Of a DNA stretch of 64,000 bases, positions 25,897 through 34,947 are shown piece by piece. The position numbers were made by a program, and so were the translations under genes. The notes beneath the pieces were generated by a model. The model was given only the letters and a program-made list of their open reading frames with translations. It was not told where the DNA came from and did no database searches. The DNA is from Streptomyces sp. NBC_01463 (GTDB taxonomy: Bacteria > Actinomycetota > Actinomycetes > Streptomycetales > Streptomycetaceae), in NCBI GenBank assembly GCA_036227345.1, contig CP109468.1, positions 3,100,001 to 3,164,000 of the forward strand, given 5' to 3'. Numbering within the stretch: the first letter of the stretch is position 1; every line of letters begins with the position of its first letter.

Positions 25897-26889
25897 TCAG
25901 CGACGGGGCGCGAGCGGCAGACCGTGGTCGGCGGGGGCCGGTGCTCCGGCCGCCGATGTGGGGGTACGCGTCGGTTCGGCGGAGGGTGCCGGGGCGGCCG
26001 GGGTGAGGCCGCTGCCGAGGGCGCGGGCGAACAGCGGATTCGTCGCGTCGGGGCGTATCAGCGACGGCGCGGACGACTGGGCGCGGGCGGCGAACGCGAA
26101 CGGGTTCCCGTCGAGACCGCTGCTGTCGAGCAGGGAGGGAGCCCGGGAGAACGCCAGCGGGGCCGCGTTCACCGCGAGGGAGAACGGGCGGTCCGTGCCG
26201 GCGGCGAGGGTGCCGTGGCTGCCGCCTCCGCGGCGGCTGACGCTGCCGCTCTCCGCGCGCGCGTCGGCGTCGAGCGGGGTCACCGCGTTGCCCGTGCCCT
26301 CGGCCCGTGTCGGGGTGTCGGGGGTCGCGTCCGTCGGCAGGGCGCCGCCGAGCGCGATGGCGGCCAGCGAGACGGCGCTGGCGGCGGCGAAGGCGAAACG
26401 GCGTCCGCGCCAGGGCGAACGGTCCCCCTCGCGGCCGACCTCATGGATCCGGAAGACGGATCCGGCCGGGTCGGCGGGCAGCACCGCGGTCGAGCCGTGC
26501 AGGGTCGGGAGGTAACCGAAACCGGTCGGCGGGGCACTGTCCGACGGCGACTGCGCCCGGCTGCCGGTGGGCTGCATCACGGGGAAGACCCCGTCACCGA
26601 AGCGTCCGGAGTCGCCCAGTGGTCTTCCCCGGGCGTCGTCGTCACCCCCGGGTCCGCCCGGAAGGCCCTGGAGCCGGGCGAGGAAGCCCTCGGAGGGCGA
26701 GGGCGGGGCCGACTGCGCGAAGACACTCTTCAGGCGCCGCTGGGCGGCAGCCTCGGCCTTGCACTTGGTACAGGTCGCGAGGTGGGCGAGCACCCGGTCA
26801 CGGGCGTCGTGCTTCAGCTCGCCGTCGACAAGCGCGGCGAGACGGTCCCCCAGGTGTTGTTCCGCGGAGGTCGGACCTGTGCCACTCAC
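25897..26889 (-). CDS. Zinc-finger anti-sigma factor
   Basis: 330 residues. The N-terminal anti-sigma domain carries the H-x3-C-x2-C zinc motif ([15 protein letters not shown]); a membrane-type hydrophobic stretch is weak ([20 protein letters not shown], about 175-195), then a disordered Ala/Ser/Pro-rich tail. It should bind and silence the sigma factor encoded just upstream; the GTGA overlap (26886-26889) couples their translation. It is longer than mycobacterial RseA. Confidence 0.9.
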   Translation of the reverse strand: MSGTGPTSAEQHLGDRLAALVDGELKHDARDRVLAHLATCTKCKAEAAAQRRLKSVFAQSAPPSPSEGFLARLQGLPGGPGGDDDARGRPLGDSGRFGDGVFPVMQPTGSRAQSPSDSAPPTGFGYLPTLHGSTAVLPADPAGSVFRIHEVGREGDRSPWRGRRFAFAAASAVSLAAIALGGALPTDATPDTPTRAEGTGNAVTPLDADARAESGSVSRRGGGSHGTLAAGTDRPFSLAVNAAPLAFSRAPSLLDSSGLDGNPFAFAARAQSSAPSLIRPDATNPLFARALGSGLTPAAPAPSAEPTRTPTSAAGAPAPADHGLPLAPRR

Positions 26890-27647
26890 GCCGTTACGCC
26901 CTCCCCCGCCACGAGGGCTCCGGTCAGGGAGCGCTGCTCGGCACGGGCCTCGGGCGAACGGTGCTGCAGCGCCTTGCGCAGGTGCGAGCGCCCGCGGTGG
27001 ATACGGCTGCGCACGGTGCCGAGCTTCACGCCGAGTGTCGCGGCGATCTCCTCGTACGAGAGTCCCTCGATGTCACAGAGCACGACCGCGGCCCGGAATT
27101 CAGGCGCGAGGGTGTCCAGCGCCTGCTGGACGTCCGCGTCGAAGTGGGTGTCGTTGAAGACCTGCTGCGGCGACGGCTCGCGGCTCGGCAGCCGCTCGGC
27201 GGCGTCGTCCCCGAGGGAGTCGAAACGGATGCGCTGCTTACGACGGACCATGTCCAGGAACAGGTTGGTCGTGATGCGGTGCAGCCAGCCCTCGAAGGTG
27301 CCGGGCGTATAGGTCGACAGCGAACGGAAGACGCGGACGAAGACCTCCTGCGTGAGGTCCTCGGCGTCGTGCTGGTTACCCGTCAGTCGGTAGGCAAGGC
27401 GGTAGACACGACCGCTGTGCGTGCTGACGATCTCTTCCCATGAGGGCGGCGTCCACGCCTGGGAGTCCGCATCCGAGGCGAAGGTCGCGGTCGTTGCGGA
27501 GTCGTTGGAAGAACGGTCAGCAATGTTGGTCACGGATTTCGGCTCACCCGCCGACCTGAGAAAGCGCCACAGCACTCCTCCCCGATCCACAGGCGCAGCC
27601 GCACCTCCCCTGTCGGCTCTGGTGGTGTCCAGTGGAGCCCCTACCAT
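26886..27647 (-). CDS. ECF sigma factor (mycobacterial SigE counterpart)
   Basis: 253-residue ECF sigma factor. Region 2 ([30 protein letters not shown]; quoted motifs [11 protein letters not shown] and [15 protein letters not shown]) and region 4 ([32 protein letters not shown]) are complete. ATG 27647 with GAGG 5 nt upstream is preferred; the frame stays open to 27827. Gene order with anti-sigma, HtrA and TatB matches M. tuberculosis sigE-rseA-htrA-tatB. It should not be confused with the Streptomyces gene already called sigE. A GGGAAC-N18-GTT promoter lies upstream, so autoregulation is likely. Confidence 0.93.
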   Translation of the reverse strand: MVGAPLDTTRADRGGAAAPVDRGGVLWRFLRSAGEPKSVTNIADRSSNDSATTATFASDADSQAWTPPSWEEIVSTHSGRVYRLAYRLTGNQHDAEDLTQEVFVRVFRSLSTYTPGTFEGWLHRITTNLFLDMVRRKQRIRFDSLGDDAAERLPSREPSPQQVFNDTHFDADVQQALDTLAPEFRAAVVLCDIEGLSYEEIAATLGVKLGTVRSRIHRGRSHLRKALQHRSPEARAEQRSLTGALVAGEGVTA

Positions 27648-27779
27648 AGCCACCTCGCCCGTTAGCTCCGGATAAGCCTTTTTCCTGCTGGGGCCGGGGA
27701 TCTCCCCGGGAACCGCCTGCCCGCAGGTCCCGGGCCCGGTCTGCGGGCCCGATCCACGTGCTTTCCCCTGTCCTTCCCT

Positions 27780-27806
27780 AACGCCCGGTCCCATCTGCGG
27801 GTTCCC
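27780..27806 (-). promoter_or_regulatory. ECF-type promoter GGGAAC-N18-GTT
   Basis: On the minus strand, GGGAAC (27806-27801), exactly 18 nt, then GTT (27782-27780). This fits the pattern known for SigR-type promoters (GGGAAT-N18-GTT) and resembles mycobacterial SigE/SigH sites. Predicted start about 27772, some 125 nt before the sigma ATG. Confidence 0.55.
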
Positions 27807-27808
27807 GG

Positions 27809-28495
27809 GTGCAGCGGATACAGTCACCGTTGCGCCAACTACGGGGACAGGAGAGGGTCATCACCGCCAACCGGCAGACGAGCTGGGCGTTCGCCGACGC
27901 CTTTGTCGCCGAGGACGAAGCACTGCGCTGGGCCCGGGACCGGGCACGGGACGCGGGGCTCCGCTCGGTGTCACCAGGCACCGGCGCAGCGCTGCGCCTG
28001 CTCGCTGCCACGACGGACGCCAAGGCGGTCGCCGAAATCGGCACGGGTACCGGCGTGTCCGGCATCTATCTGCTGCACGGCATGCGGCCCGACGGGGTGC
28101 TGACCACGGTCGATCCGGAACCCGAGCGCCAGCAGTTCGCCCGGGAGGCCTTCCGGGCGGCGGGCTTCGCCGCCAACCGGGCCCGCTTCATCCCCGGCCG
28201 CGCCCTGGACGTACTCCCCCGGCTGGCCGACGGCGGCTACGACCTCGTTTTCTGCGACGGCGACCGGATGGAGAGCCTGGACTGCCTCGCTGAATCGTTG
28301 CGCCTGCTGCGACCTGGCGGTCTGGTGTGCTTCGAGGGCGTCTTCGCGGACGGCCGTACGGTCGACTCCGCCGCCCAGCCCGCGGAGGTGCTGCGGCTGC
28401 GCGAGCTGCTGCGCGCCGTCCGCGAGAGCCAGGAGCTGATGGCGACGCTGCTGCCGGTGGGCGACGGACTCCTCTGCGCGGTGCGCCGGGGCTGA
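27809..28495 (+). CDS. SAM-dependent O-methyltransferase
   Basis: About 228 residues, class I methyltransferase with the glycine loop [10 protein letters not shown], acidic TTVDPEPER (ribose binding) and VFCDGD; close to the caffeoyl-CoA O-methyltransferase group. The same gene flanks sigE in M. tuberculosis (Rv1220c). The start is uncertain: GTG 27809 is the first option, TTG 27830 another; neither has a good RBS. The promoter of the divergent sigma gene overlaps the region just upstream of it. Confidence 0.88.
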   Translation: MQRIQSPLRQLRGQERVITANRQTSWAFADAFVAEDEALRWARDRARDAGLRSVSPGTGAALRLLAATTDAKAVAEIGTGTGVSGIYLLHGMRPDGVLTTVDPEPERQQFAREAFRAAGFAANRARFIPGRALDVLPRLADGGYDLVFCDGDRMESLDCLAESLRLLRPGGLVCFEGVFADGRTVDSAAQPAEVLRLRELLRAVRESQELMATLLPVGDGLLCAVRRG

Positions 28496-28521
28496 GCCCG
28501 GCCCGCACCTGATCCGGAACG

Positions 28522-28562
28522 CACTACTGCCCCGGCACGGAGACCGTGCCGGGGCAGTAGTG
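28522..28562. terminator. Bidirectional terminator, O-methyltransferase / DUF3117
   Basis: A perfect 19-bp stem (28522-28540 with 28544-28562) and a 3-nt loop AGA between convergent genes. Confidence 0.9.
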
Positions 28563-28580
28563 AAGTGTGGGCGCCTCTGC

Positions 28581-28748
28581 TCAGCCGACGACCTTCTTGA
28601 GGGCATCGCCGAGTGCATCGGCCTCGTCCGGAGTCAGCTCCACGACAAGCCGACCGCCGCCTTCGAGCGGAACGCGCATGACGATGCCCCGCCCCTCCTT
28701 TGTCACCTCGAGCGGGCCGTCGCCCGTCCGCGGCTTCATGGCCGCCAT
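28581..28748 (-). CDS. DUF3117 small protein (55 aa)
   Basis: 55 residues: MAAMKPRTGDGPLEVTKEG at the N-terminus and DALGDALKKVVG at the end; this is the DUF3117 family, found in nearly all actinobacteria (Rv1211 in M. tuberculosis). The function is unknown. ATG 28748 is preceded by GGGGA. A -10-like GATAAT (complement of 28840-28845) lies about 90 nt upstream. Confidence 0.92.
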   Translation of the reverse strand: MAAMKPRTGDGPLEVTKEGRGIVMRVPLEGGGRLVVELTPDEADALGDALKKVVG

Positions 28749-29062
28749 GCTCGTTCCCCTTCCTGAAACCAGCTCATCGCAACCGGCGGCCCCATGACAG
28801 GCGCTGTGTCACCGGCATCGAACACATTGCTTCCAGGCCATTATCCCGCATCACAGACCCCGATGACCAACATCGCTCTGCATCGCTTGCGCAACGCGCT
28901 CGCTCAAAACCACCCAATTCGGCGATCCGACTGCGATACTCCGTCCCCTTCACCCCTCCATCGGGGCAGAATTGTTAGACGCAGGTCACATGTTCCCCCT
29001 CGCCGAAGTCGGCCATGCTTGCCTGGACAGGCATTTTGGACGAGGTGCAGAGGGGACCGCAC
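28749..29062. promoter_or_regulatory. Divergent intergenic region, DUF3117 / enoyl-CoA hydratase
   Basis: 314 bp, less GC-rich than its surroundings, with no gene. It holds GATAAT (minus strand, 28845-28840) as a likely -10 box for DUF3117. For the plus strand no strong promoter stands out; TTGCCT near 29028 is a weak -35. A TTGCGCAA palindrome lies near 28887-28894. Confidence 0.4.
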
Positions 29063-29875
29063 ATGGCCGATCACGACGACGCCGTGCTCTACGAAGTGAG
29101 CGACGGACTCGCGACGATCACGATCAACCGCCCCGCCGCGATGAACGCGATGAACACCGCGGCGAAGGTGGCGCTGCGCGACGCCGTGCAGTCGGCGGGT
29201 GCCGACACCGCCGTGCGGGCGGTTCTGCTCACCGCGGCGGGCGGGCGCGCCTTCTGCGTCGGCCAGGACCTCAAGGAGCACGTCGCCACGCTGTCCGACG
29301 TCCGCGAGGCGGGCAGCGGCAACGCGCTGAGCACGGTGCAGGAGCACTACAACCCGATCGTCCGGGCGCTCACCGAGATGCCGAAGCCGGTCGTCGCCGG
29401 GATCAACGGGGTCGCGGCCGGCGCGGGCTTCGGTTTCGCTCTCGCCTGCGACTACCGGGTGGCCGCCGACACCGCCTCGTTCAACACCTCGTTCGCCGGG
29501 GTCGCCCTCACGGCCGACTCGGGGGTCTCCTGGACGCTGCCCCGGCTGATCGGCCACAGCCGCGCCGCCGACCTGCTGCTCTTCCCGCGCTCCATCTCCG
29601 CGCAGACCGCCCATGAGCTGGGCATCGTGAACCGGCTGGTGCCCACGGCCGACCTCGCCGCCGAGGCCACCGCCGTGGCCCGGGCCCTGGCCGCCGGCCC
29701 GACCGTGGCCTACGCCGCACTCAAGGAGTCGCTCGCGCACGGGGCGGGCCACACCCTGCGCGAGACGCTGGAGAAGGAGGACGAACTCCAGACGAGGGCG
29801 GGCGCGTCGCAGGACCACGGGATCGCCGTGCAGGCGTTCCTCGACAAGGAGACGGCGAAGTACCTCGGGCGGTGA
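29063..29875 (+). CDS. Enoyl-CoA hydratase/isomerase family protein
   Basis: 270-residue crotonase-fold enzyme: ITINRPAAMNAMN, the oxyanion loop GRAFCVGQDLKEH, and NGVAAGAGFGFALACDYR. The usual catalytic Glu of hydratases is not clear (SFAGVALTADSGVSWTLPRLIG has Asp in the region), which fits isomerase-type members such as PaaG. ATG 29063 is chosen for AGAGGGG upstream over the frame opening at 29015. Substrate unknown. Confidence 0.9.
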   Translation: MADHDDAVLYEVSDGLATITINRPAAMNAMNTAAKVALRDAVQSAGADTAVRAVLLTAAGGRAFCVGQDLKEHVATLSDVREAGSGNALSTVQEHYNPIVRALTEMPKPVVAGINGVAAGAGFGFALACDYRVAADTASFNTSFAGVALTADSGVSWTLPRLIGHSRAADLLLFPRSISAQTAHELGIVNRLVPTADLAAEATAVARALAAGPTVAYAALKESLAHGAGHTLRETLEKEDELQTRAGASQDHGIAVQAFLDKETAKYLGR

Positions 29876-29885
29876 CCGCCCCGGT

Positions 29886-30473
29886 CTACGCCGCGGTGCC
29901 GCGGGCCACGCAGTCGGCGAGATGGTCGTCGACCAGGCCGCACGCCTGCATCAGGGCGTAGGCCGTGGTCGGCCCGATGAACCGCAGCCCGCGCTTCTTG
30001 AGGTCCTTCGACAGAGCCGTGGACTCCGCCGTGACCGCCGGTACGTCCCCGAGGAGGCGGGGGGCGGGCCGGGTGGCCGGGTCCGGGGCGTAGGACCAGA
30101 TCAGCTCGTCCAGCTCACCGGTCCGCCAGCCGTCCAGCACCTTGGCGTTGGCCAGGGTGGCATCGATCTTCGCGCGGTTGCGGATGATGCCCGCGTCGGC
30201 GAGGAGCCGCTCCCGGTCCGTGTCGGTGAACTTCGCGACGGCGGAGATGTCGAACCCGGCGAACGCGCTGCGGAAGCCCTCCCGGCGGCGCAGGATCGTC
30301 AGCCAGGACAGCCCGGACTGGAACGCCTCCAGGCAGAGCCGCTCGAAGAGGGCGTCGTCGCCGTGGACCGGGCGGCCCCATTCGGTGTCGTGGTAGGCGA
30401 GGTAGTCCTCCGTGGACAGGCCCCACGGGCAGCGCAGCCGGCCGTCCGCCGCCGCTTCGGCGCCGCCGCTCAT
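29886..30473 (-). CDS. tag: DNA-3-methyladenine glycosylase I
   Basis: 195-residue Tag-type base-excision enzyme that removes 3-methyladenine. It has the conserved start CPWGLS...YLAYHDTEWGRPV, LEAFQSGLSWLTILRRREGFR, and FIGPTTAYALMQACGLVDDH with the zinc-snap Cys/His residues. ATG 30473 overlaps the stop of the DivIVA-like gene (ATGA), so the two are coupled. Order DivIVA-like then Tag equals Rv1209-Rv1210. Confidence 0.95.
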   Translation of the reverse strand: MSGGAEAAADGRLRCPWGLSTEDYLAYHDTEWGRPVHGDDALFERLCLEAFQSGLSWLTILRRREGFRSAFAGFDISAVAKFTDTDRERLLADAGIIRNRAKIDATLANAKVLDGWRTGELDELIWSYAPDPATRPAPRLLGDVPAVTAESTALSKDLKKRGLRFIGPTTAYALMQACGLVDDHLADCVARGTAA

Positions 30474-30895
30474 CGGCCGGTCTCCTCGTCGGGACGCGGG
30501 GCGTCCTGCGGGGGCCGCGGCGGCTGCTCCGGAGACTCCCAGGGGGCATGGGGCCGGTCCTCGGGCCCCTTCAGGAGGTCGGGGCGGCCGCTTCTGACGG
30601 CCTGCGCGCCCGCGAGCGCCGACTCCAGCTCCGCGATCCGCGCGTCCCGCTCGGCGAGCTCCGCGCCGAGCCGGCCCAGCGCGTCGTCCACATCGGCCAT
30701 CCGGTAGCCGCGGACACCGACGGGCAGCCGGAGCGCCTCGACGTCCGCACGGCCCACCGGGCGCGTCACGGGCAGCGGATCCGTCGGCTGCTCGGGCGCC
30801 ACGTCCTGCAGGATGGCACTCTTCCCTCCGCCGACCACCGCGAGGGTGACAGCGGCCACCACCACCACCATCGCGAGCAGCAAGAACCAGAACAC
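30470..30895 (-). CDS. DivIVA-domain membrane protein
   Basis: 141 residues: an N-terminal membrane helix (FWFLLLAMVVVVAAVTLAVV), a short linker, a DivIVA-type motif LPVGVRGYRMADVDDALGRL and a coiled coil (about 75-100), then a Pro-rich tail. DivIVA motifs bind curved membranes and organise polar growth in actinomycetes. GTG 30895 has GGGGAG 6 nt upstream. It is the Rv1209 counterpart. Confidence 0.85.
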   Translation of the reverse strand: MFWFLLLAMVVVVAAVTLAVVGGGKSAILQDVAPEQPTDPLPVTRPVGRADVEALRLPVGVRGYRMADVDDALGRLGAELAERDARIAELESALAGAQAVRSGRPDLLKGPEDRPHAPWESPEQPPRPPQDAPRPDEETGR

Positions 30896-31025
30896 GCGTA
30901 TCTCCCCGGGAGCGGAATTCGTCCGGGTCCGATCGTGCCATGCGGCACTGACAGTTAGGGTCGCAGTCGGCTCCGGCAGGGCATCTGACGGGCCGGATTC
31001 GGCGGATTCTAAGGAGACACACGGG

Positions 31026-31898
31026 ATGCGAAGCGGTGCGCTCAGGCTGGGGCGGCGCGAATTCGGTGCGCACGAGCCGGTGATCATGGCGATCGTGAAC
31101 CGCACGCCCGACTCCTTCTACGACCAGGGCGCCACCTTCCGCGACGAGCCCGCGCTCTCCCGGGTCGAGCAGGCCGTGGCCGACGGTGCCGCGATCATCG
31201 ACATCGGCGGGGTGAAGGCCGGTCCTGGCGAGGAGGTCACCGCCGAGGAGGAGGCCCGCCGCACCGTCGGTTTCGTCGCCGAGGTGCGCCGGCGCCACCC
31301 GGACGTGGTGATCAGCGTCGACACCTGGCGCCACGACGTCGGCGAGGCCGTCTGCGAGGCGGGCGCGGATCTGCTCAACGACGCGTGGGGCGGGGTGGAC
31401 CCGAAGCTGGCAGAGGTCGCCGCGCGGTACGGGGCGGGGCTGGTCTGCACCCACGCGGGCGGGGCCGAGCCGCGGACCCGGCCGCACCGGGCCGGGTACG
31501 AGGACGTGATGGCCGACATCCTGCGGGTGACCGTGGGGCTGGCCGAGCGGGCGGTGGGGCTGGGGGTCCGGCCCGACGGGATCATGATCGACCCCGGTCA
31601 TGACTTCGGGAAGAACACCCGGCACTCGCTGGAGGCGACGCGCCGGCTCGGCGAGATGGCGGAGACGGGGTGGCCGGTGCTCGTGTCCCTCTCCAACAAG
31701 GACTTCGTCGGCGAGACGCTCGACCGGCCGGTGAAGGAGCGGCTGCTCGGCACGCTGGCGACGACCGCGGTGTCCGCGTGGCTGGGGGCGCGGGTGTACC
31801 GGGTGCACGAGGTGGCCGAGACGCGGGACGTCCTGGACATGGTGGCGTCCATCGCGGGGCACCGGGCGCCGGCGGTCGCACGGCGGGGGCTGGCGTAA
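31026..31898 (+). CDS. folP: FolP2-like dihydropteroate synthase homolog
   Basis: 290-residue TIM barrel of the dihydropteroate synthase family. The first strand motif (MAIVNRTPDSFYDQG) is near canonical, but loop 2 reads DIGGVKAGPG instead of D(I/V)GGESTRPG, and the C-terminal SRK motif is SNK (VSLSNKDFVGE). Loss of the Ser-Thr-Arg of loop 2 and the Arg of SRK suggests it is not a normal folate enzyme. Its position (between LOG and DivIVA/Tag genes) is that of M. tuberculosis folP2, which has been reported to lack DHPS activity. ATG 31026 has GGAGA 9 nt upstream. Confidence 0.85.
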   Translation: MRSGALRLGRREFGAHEPVIMAIVNRTPDSFYDQGATFRDEPALSRVEQAVADGAAIIDIGGVKAGPGEEVTAEEEARRTVGFVAEVRRRHPDVVISVDTWRHDVGEAVCEAGADLLNDAWGGVDPKLAEVAARYGAGLVCTHAGGAEPRTRPHRAGYEDVMADILRVTVGLAERAVGLGVRPDGIMIDPGHDFGKNTRHSLEATRRLGEMAETGWPVLVSLSNKDFVGETLDRPVKERLLGTLATTAVSAWLGARVYRVHEVAETRDVLDMVASIAGHRAPAVARRGLA

Positions 31899-31948
31899 CC
31901 GGGGCTCCGCCCCCGGACCCCCGCTCCCCAAACGCCGGAGGGGCTGAA
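31899..31948. repeat. Streptomyces-type intergenic repeat after folP
   Basis: Hairpin CCGGGGCTCCGCCCCCGG (31899-31916) followed by a stretch ending AACGCCGGAGGGGCTGAA. From memory, very similar palindromic units recur after many Streptomyces genes. It may act as the terminator between convergent folP and LOG genes. Confidence 0.6.
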
Positions 31949-32011
31949 GAACGGAGGCCCGAGAGGCAGGCCGGGCGGGGCCGAGGAGCAGGCCTGGCGG
32001 GGCTGAAAGGC

Positions 32012-32797
32012 CTACCGCCCGACCTCCTTCGTCACCAGGTTCACCGCCTCGTCCACGTCGTCCGTGACGTGGAACAGCAGCAGGTCCTTCGCGGAGGCCT
32101 TGCCCTGGGCGATCACCGTGTCGCGCAGCCAGTCCACCAGGCCGCCCCAGTACTCCGTACCGAACAGCACGATCGGGAAGCGGGTGACCTTGCCCGTCTG
32201 GACCAGGGTGAGGGCCTCGAAGAGCTCGTCCAGGGTGCCGAGGCCGCCGGGCAGGACGACGAAGCCCTGCGCATATTTCACAAACATCGTCTTTCGGACA
32301 AAAAAGTAACGGAAGTTCACGCCGATATCGACGTGCGGGTTCAGTCCCGACTCGAAGGGCAGCTCGATGCCCAGGCCCACGGAGACGCCGTTCGCCTCCC
32401 TGGCGCCCTTGTTCGCCGCCTCCATCGCTCCGGGACCGCCCCCGGTGATCACCGCGAAGCCCGCCTCGACCAGCGCCCTGCCGATCCGCACGCCCGCCTC
32501 GTACTCCGGGGTGTCCACCGGGGTACGGGCCGATCCGAAGACGCTGATCGCACTCGGCAGTTCGGCGAGCGCACCGAACCCCTCGACGAACTCCGACTGG
32601 ATGCGCATCACCCGCCACGGGTCGGTGTGCACCCACTCGGAGTCACCTTCGGAGTCCAGCAGCCGCTGATCGGTCGTGCCGGGCTGTACCTGGTCCCTGC
32701 GGCGCAGCACCGGGCCGAGTCGCTGTTCCTCGGGCCTGACCGCGCCCTCGGGGATCTCCGCGCCTTCCGGGATCCGTGCATCCTCGGGGTTGCCCAT
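32012..32797 (-). CDS. LOG-family (TIGR00730) phosphoribohydrolase
   Basis: 261 residues with the Rossmann-like fold and signatures AVITGGGPGAMEAANKGA and PGGLGTLDELFE. This family releases bases from nucleoside 5'-monophosphates (cytokinin-activating type in plants and in M. tuberculosis Rv1205). A charged N-terminal extension of about 60 residues precedes the domain. ATG 32797 has GGAGGGAG about 6 nt upstream. Confidence 0.92.
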   Translation of the reverse strand: MGNPEDARIPEGAEIPEGAVRPEEQRLGPVLRRRDQVQPGTTDQRLLDSEGDSEWVHTDPWRVMRIQSEFVEGFGALAELPSAISVFGSARTPVDTPEYEAGVRIGRALVEAGFAVITGGGPGAMEAANKGAREANGVSVGLGIELPFESGLNPHVDIGVNFRYFFVRKTMFVKYAQGFVVLPGGLGTLDELFEALTLVQTGKVTRFPIVLFGTEYWGGLVDWLRDTVIAQGKASAKDLLLFHVTDDVDEAVNLVTKEVGR

Positions 32798-32893
32798 GTC
32801 CTGCTCCCTCCGCCGACGTCGGAGCCGTCCTGCGACGCTCCGTCTCCGCCCAGCGTAGATCGCCGGAGGTTACGGACAGGGGAATGCCGGGGG

Positions 32894-33973
32894 TCAGATC
32901 GTGAGCCAGGAGCGGAGCCGCTCCTCGCAGTGGACGATCCGGTCGATCCGGACGTGCTCGTTGCGCTTGTGGGCGAGGATCGGGTCGCCGGGTCCGTAGT
33001 TCACCGCGGGGACGCCGAGGGAGCCGAAGCGCGCCACGTCCGTCCAGCCGAACTTGGGGCGGGCGGTGCCGCCGACCGCGTCCATGAAGGCCTTGGCGGC
33101 CGGGTGGGAGAGGCCGGGCATGGCCGCGCCCGAGTGGTCGTCGACGGTGAACTCGGCGACGCCGCAGTCGGCGAAGACCTCGCGGACGTGGGCCATGGCC
33201 TCGTCGGGGCCGAGGTCGGGGGCGTAGCGGTAGTTCACGACGACCGTGCAGGCGTCGGGGATGACGTTGTTGGCGACGCCGCCCTCGATGCGTACGGCGT
33301 TGAGGCCCTCGTGGTACTCCAGCCCGTCGATCACCGGCTTGCGCGGCTCGTACGCGGCGAGCCGGGCGAGGACCGGGGCGGCGGCATGGACGGCGTTGGC
33401 GCCCATCCAGCTGCGTGCGGAGTGCGCCCGCTCCCCCTCCAGGCGGAGGAAGACGCGCAGCGTCCCCTGGCAGCCGCCCTCGACCTCCCCGTTGGAGCCC
33501 TCCAGGAGGACCGCGAAGTCGGCCGTCAGCCAGTCGGGGTGGGCGTCGGCGATGTGCCCGAGGCCGTTGAGGTCGGCGGCGACCTCTTCGTTGTCGTAGA
33601 AGACGAACGTGAGGTCGCGGTTGGGCTCGGGCACGGTCGCGGCGATCCTCAGCTGGACGGCGACGCCCGACTTCATGTCGGAGCTGCCGCAGCCCCACAG
33701 CAGACCGTCCTCGTCGAGCCGCGAGGGCACGTTGTCGGCGATCGGCACGGTGTCGATGTGCCCGGCCAGGACGACGCGCTCGGCGCGGCCCAGGTTCGTC
33801 CTGGCCACGACGTTGTTGCCGTGCCGTTCGACGGTCAGGTGCGGAAGGGGCCGCAGCGCCGACTCGATGGCGTCGGCGAGGCCCTTCTCCTCCCCGCTGA
33901 CCGAGGGGAAGTCGACGAGCCATGCGGTGAGGGCGGGCCCGTCCAGTGTGAGGTCAAGCGTGCTTTCGGCCAT
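32894..33973 (-). CDS. dapE: Succinyl-diaminopimelate desuccinylase
   Basis: 359-residue M20 metallopeptidase that makes LL-diaminopimelate from the N-succinyl form, for lysine and peptidoglycan. Zinc ligand regions: LAGHIDTVP, WGCGSSDMKSG, FYDNEEV, and NYGPGDPILAHKRNEHV near the end. ATG 33973 lies 7 nt after TAGGGT with no Shine-Dalgarno, so the transcript is probably leaderless; it shares a 35-bp divergent region with the next gene. DapC is encoded 2 kb away. Confidence 0.95.
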   Translation of the reverse strand: MAESTLDLTLDGPALTAWLVDFPSVSGEEKGLADAIESALRPLPHLTVERHGNNVVARTNLGRAERVVLAGHIDTVPIADNVPSRLDEDGLLWGCGSSDMKSGVAVQLRIAATVPEPNRDLTFVFYDNEEVAADLNGLGHIADAHPDWLTADFAVLLEGSNGEVEGGCQGTLRVFLRLEGERAHSARSWMGANAVHAAAPVLARLAAYEPRKPVIDGLEYHEGLNAVRIEGGVANNVIPDACTVVVNYRYAPDLGPDEAMAHVREVFADCGVAEFTVDDHSGAAMPGLSHPAAKAFMDAVGGTARPKFGWTDVARFGSLGVPAVNYGPGDPILAHKRNEHVRIDRIVHCEERLRSWLTI

Positions 33974-34008
33974 GGCTACGACCCTAGTGCCTCGCGTACG
34001 GTGGCCCC

Positions 34009-34947
34009 GTGCCCCGGACCGTTGCTCCCGCCCGCCGACACACCGCCCGCAGCCGCCGTCTGCGCATCACGGCGGCCTTTGCCGTGCTCGTGGCGGTGGG
34101 GGGCTATCTGACCGTGCAGTACGTGACGGGCGGTACGAGCTCCGACCAGTGCACCGTGCGGTCGGCCGACGGTTCGTCGGGCGAGGGGCGTACGTACCGG
34201 ATGACCTTCGAGCAGGCGGCCAACGCCGCGACGATCTCCGCGGTCGGCACCACCCGCGGGATGCCGGAGCGCGCCGTGACCATCGCGCTGGCGACGGCGC
34301 TCCAGGAGTCCGGGCTGCGCAACATCCAGCACGGCGACCGGGACTCGCTGGGCCTCTTCCAGCAGCGTCCCTCGCAGGGCTGGGGCACCGAGAAGCAGAT
34401 CCTGGACCCGGTCTACTCGGCGGGGAAGTTCTACCAGCACCTGGCCGAGGTGCCCGGCTACTCCCGGCTGCCGCTGACCGTGGCCGCGCAGCGCGTCCAG
34501 CGCAGCGGCTTCCCGCAGGCGTACGCGAAGCACGAGCCGGATGCCGCCCTGCTGGCCGCCGCGCTGACCGGCCGGACACCGGCCGCGCTGAACTGCGAAC
34601 CGCCGCGGAGCACCGCGGTGTCGGGCGGGACGTCGAAGGTCCGGGCGGCGCTGGTGCGTTCCTTCGGCAAGGACGTGCTGCCGGCCGGGACCGGGGCGGA
34701 CGCGGGCGCCGCGGGCGCGACGGCGGCCGGGGCGCTCTCGGTGCCGGTGGAGTCGGTCCGCCGGACCGGCGAGGACGACGCCCCGCAGCGCGGCTGGGAG
34801 CTGGCGCACTGGGCGGTCGCGCAGTCCGAGACGCTCGGCATCGACGAGGTCGCGTACGCGGGCCGGGTGTGGAGCCCGGACTCGGGCTGGCGGACGGAAC
34901 GCGAGCGGTCCGACACCGCCGAGGTCCGTATCGGGCTCGTGCGTTAG
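34009..34947 (+). CDS. Membrane-anchored lysozyme-like protein
   Basis: 312 residues: a basic N-terminus, one signal-anchor helix (about 19-38), then an extracellular domain with ATALQESGLRNIQHGDRDSLGLFQQRPSQG. That pattern (Glu in LQESG, GLFQQR) is typical of lysozyme-like/transglycosylase folds acting on peptidoglycan. The C-terminal third has a YAGRVWSPDSGW motif and is of unknown role. Similar Streptomyces proteins are often labelled heavy-metal transporter, which this sequence does not support. GTG 34009 follows TACGGT by 6 nt, likely leaderless. Confidence 0.78.
   Translation: MPRTVAPARRHTARSRRLRITAAFAVLVAVGGYLTVQYVTGGTSSDQCTVRSADGSSGEGRTYRMTFEQAANAATISAVGTTRGMPERAVTIALATALQESGLRNIQHGDRDSLGLFQQRPSQGWGTEKQILDPVYSAGKFYQHLAEVPGYSRLPLTVAAQRVQRSGFPQAYAKHEPDAALLAAALTGRTPAALNCEPPRSTAVSGGTSKVRAALVRSFGKDVLPAGTGADAGAAGATAAGALSVPVESVRRTGEDDAPQRGWELAHWAVAQSETLGIDEVAYAGRVWSPDSGWRTERERSDTAEVRIGLVR

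Noticed and set aside
29886..32636. 916-codon minus-strand frame through tag and the folP region
   Set aside because: Only the last 195 codons are real (tag); the rest is antisense to folP and out of frame with the DivIVA-like and LOG genes.
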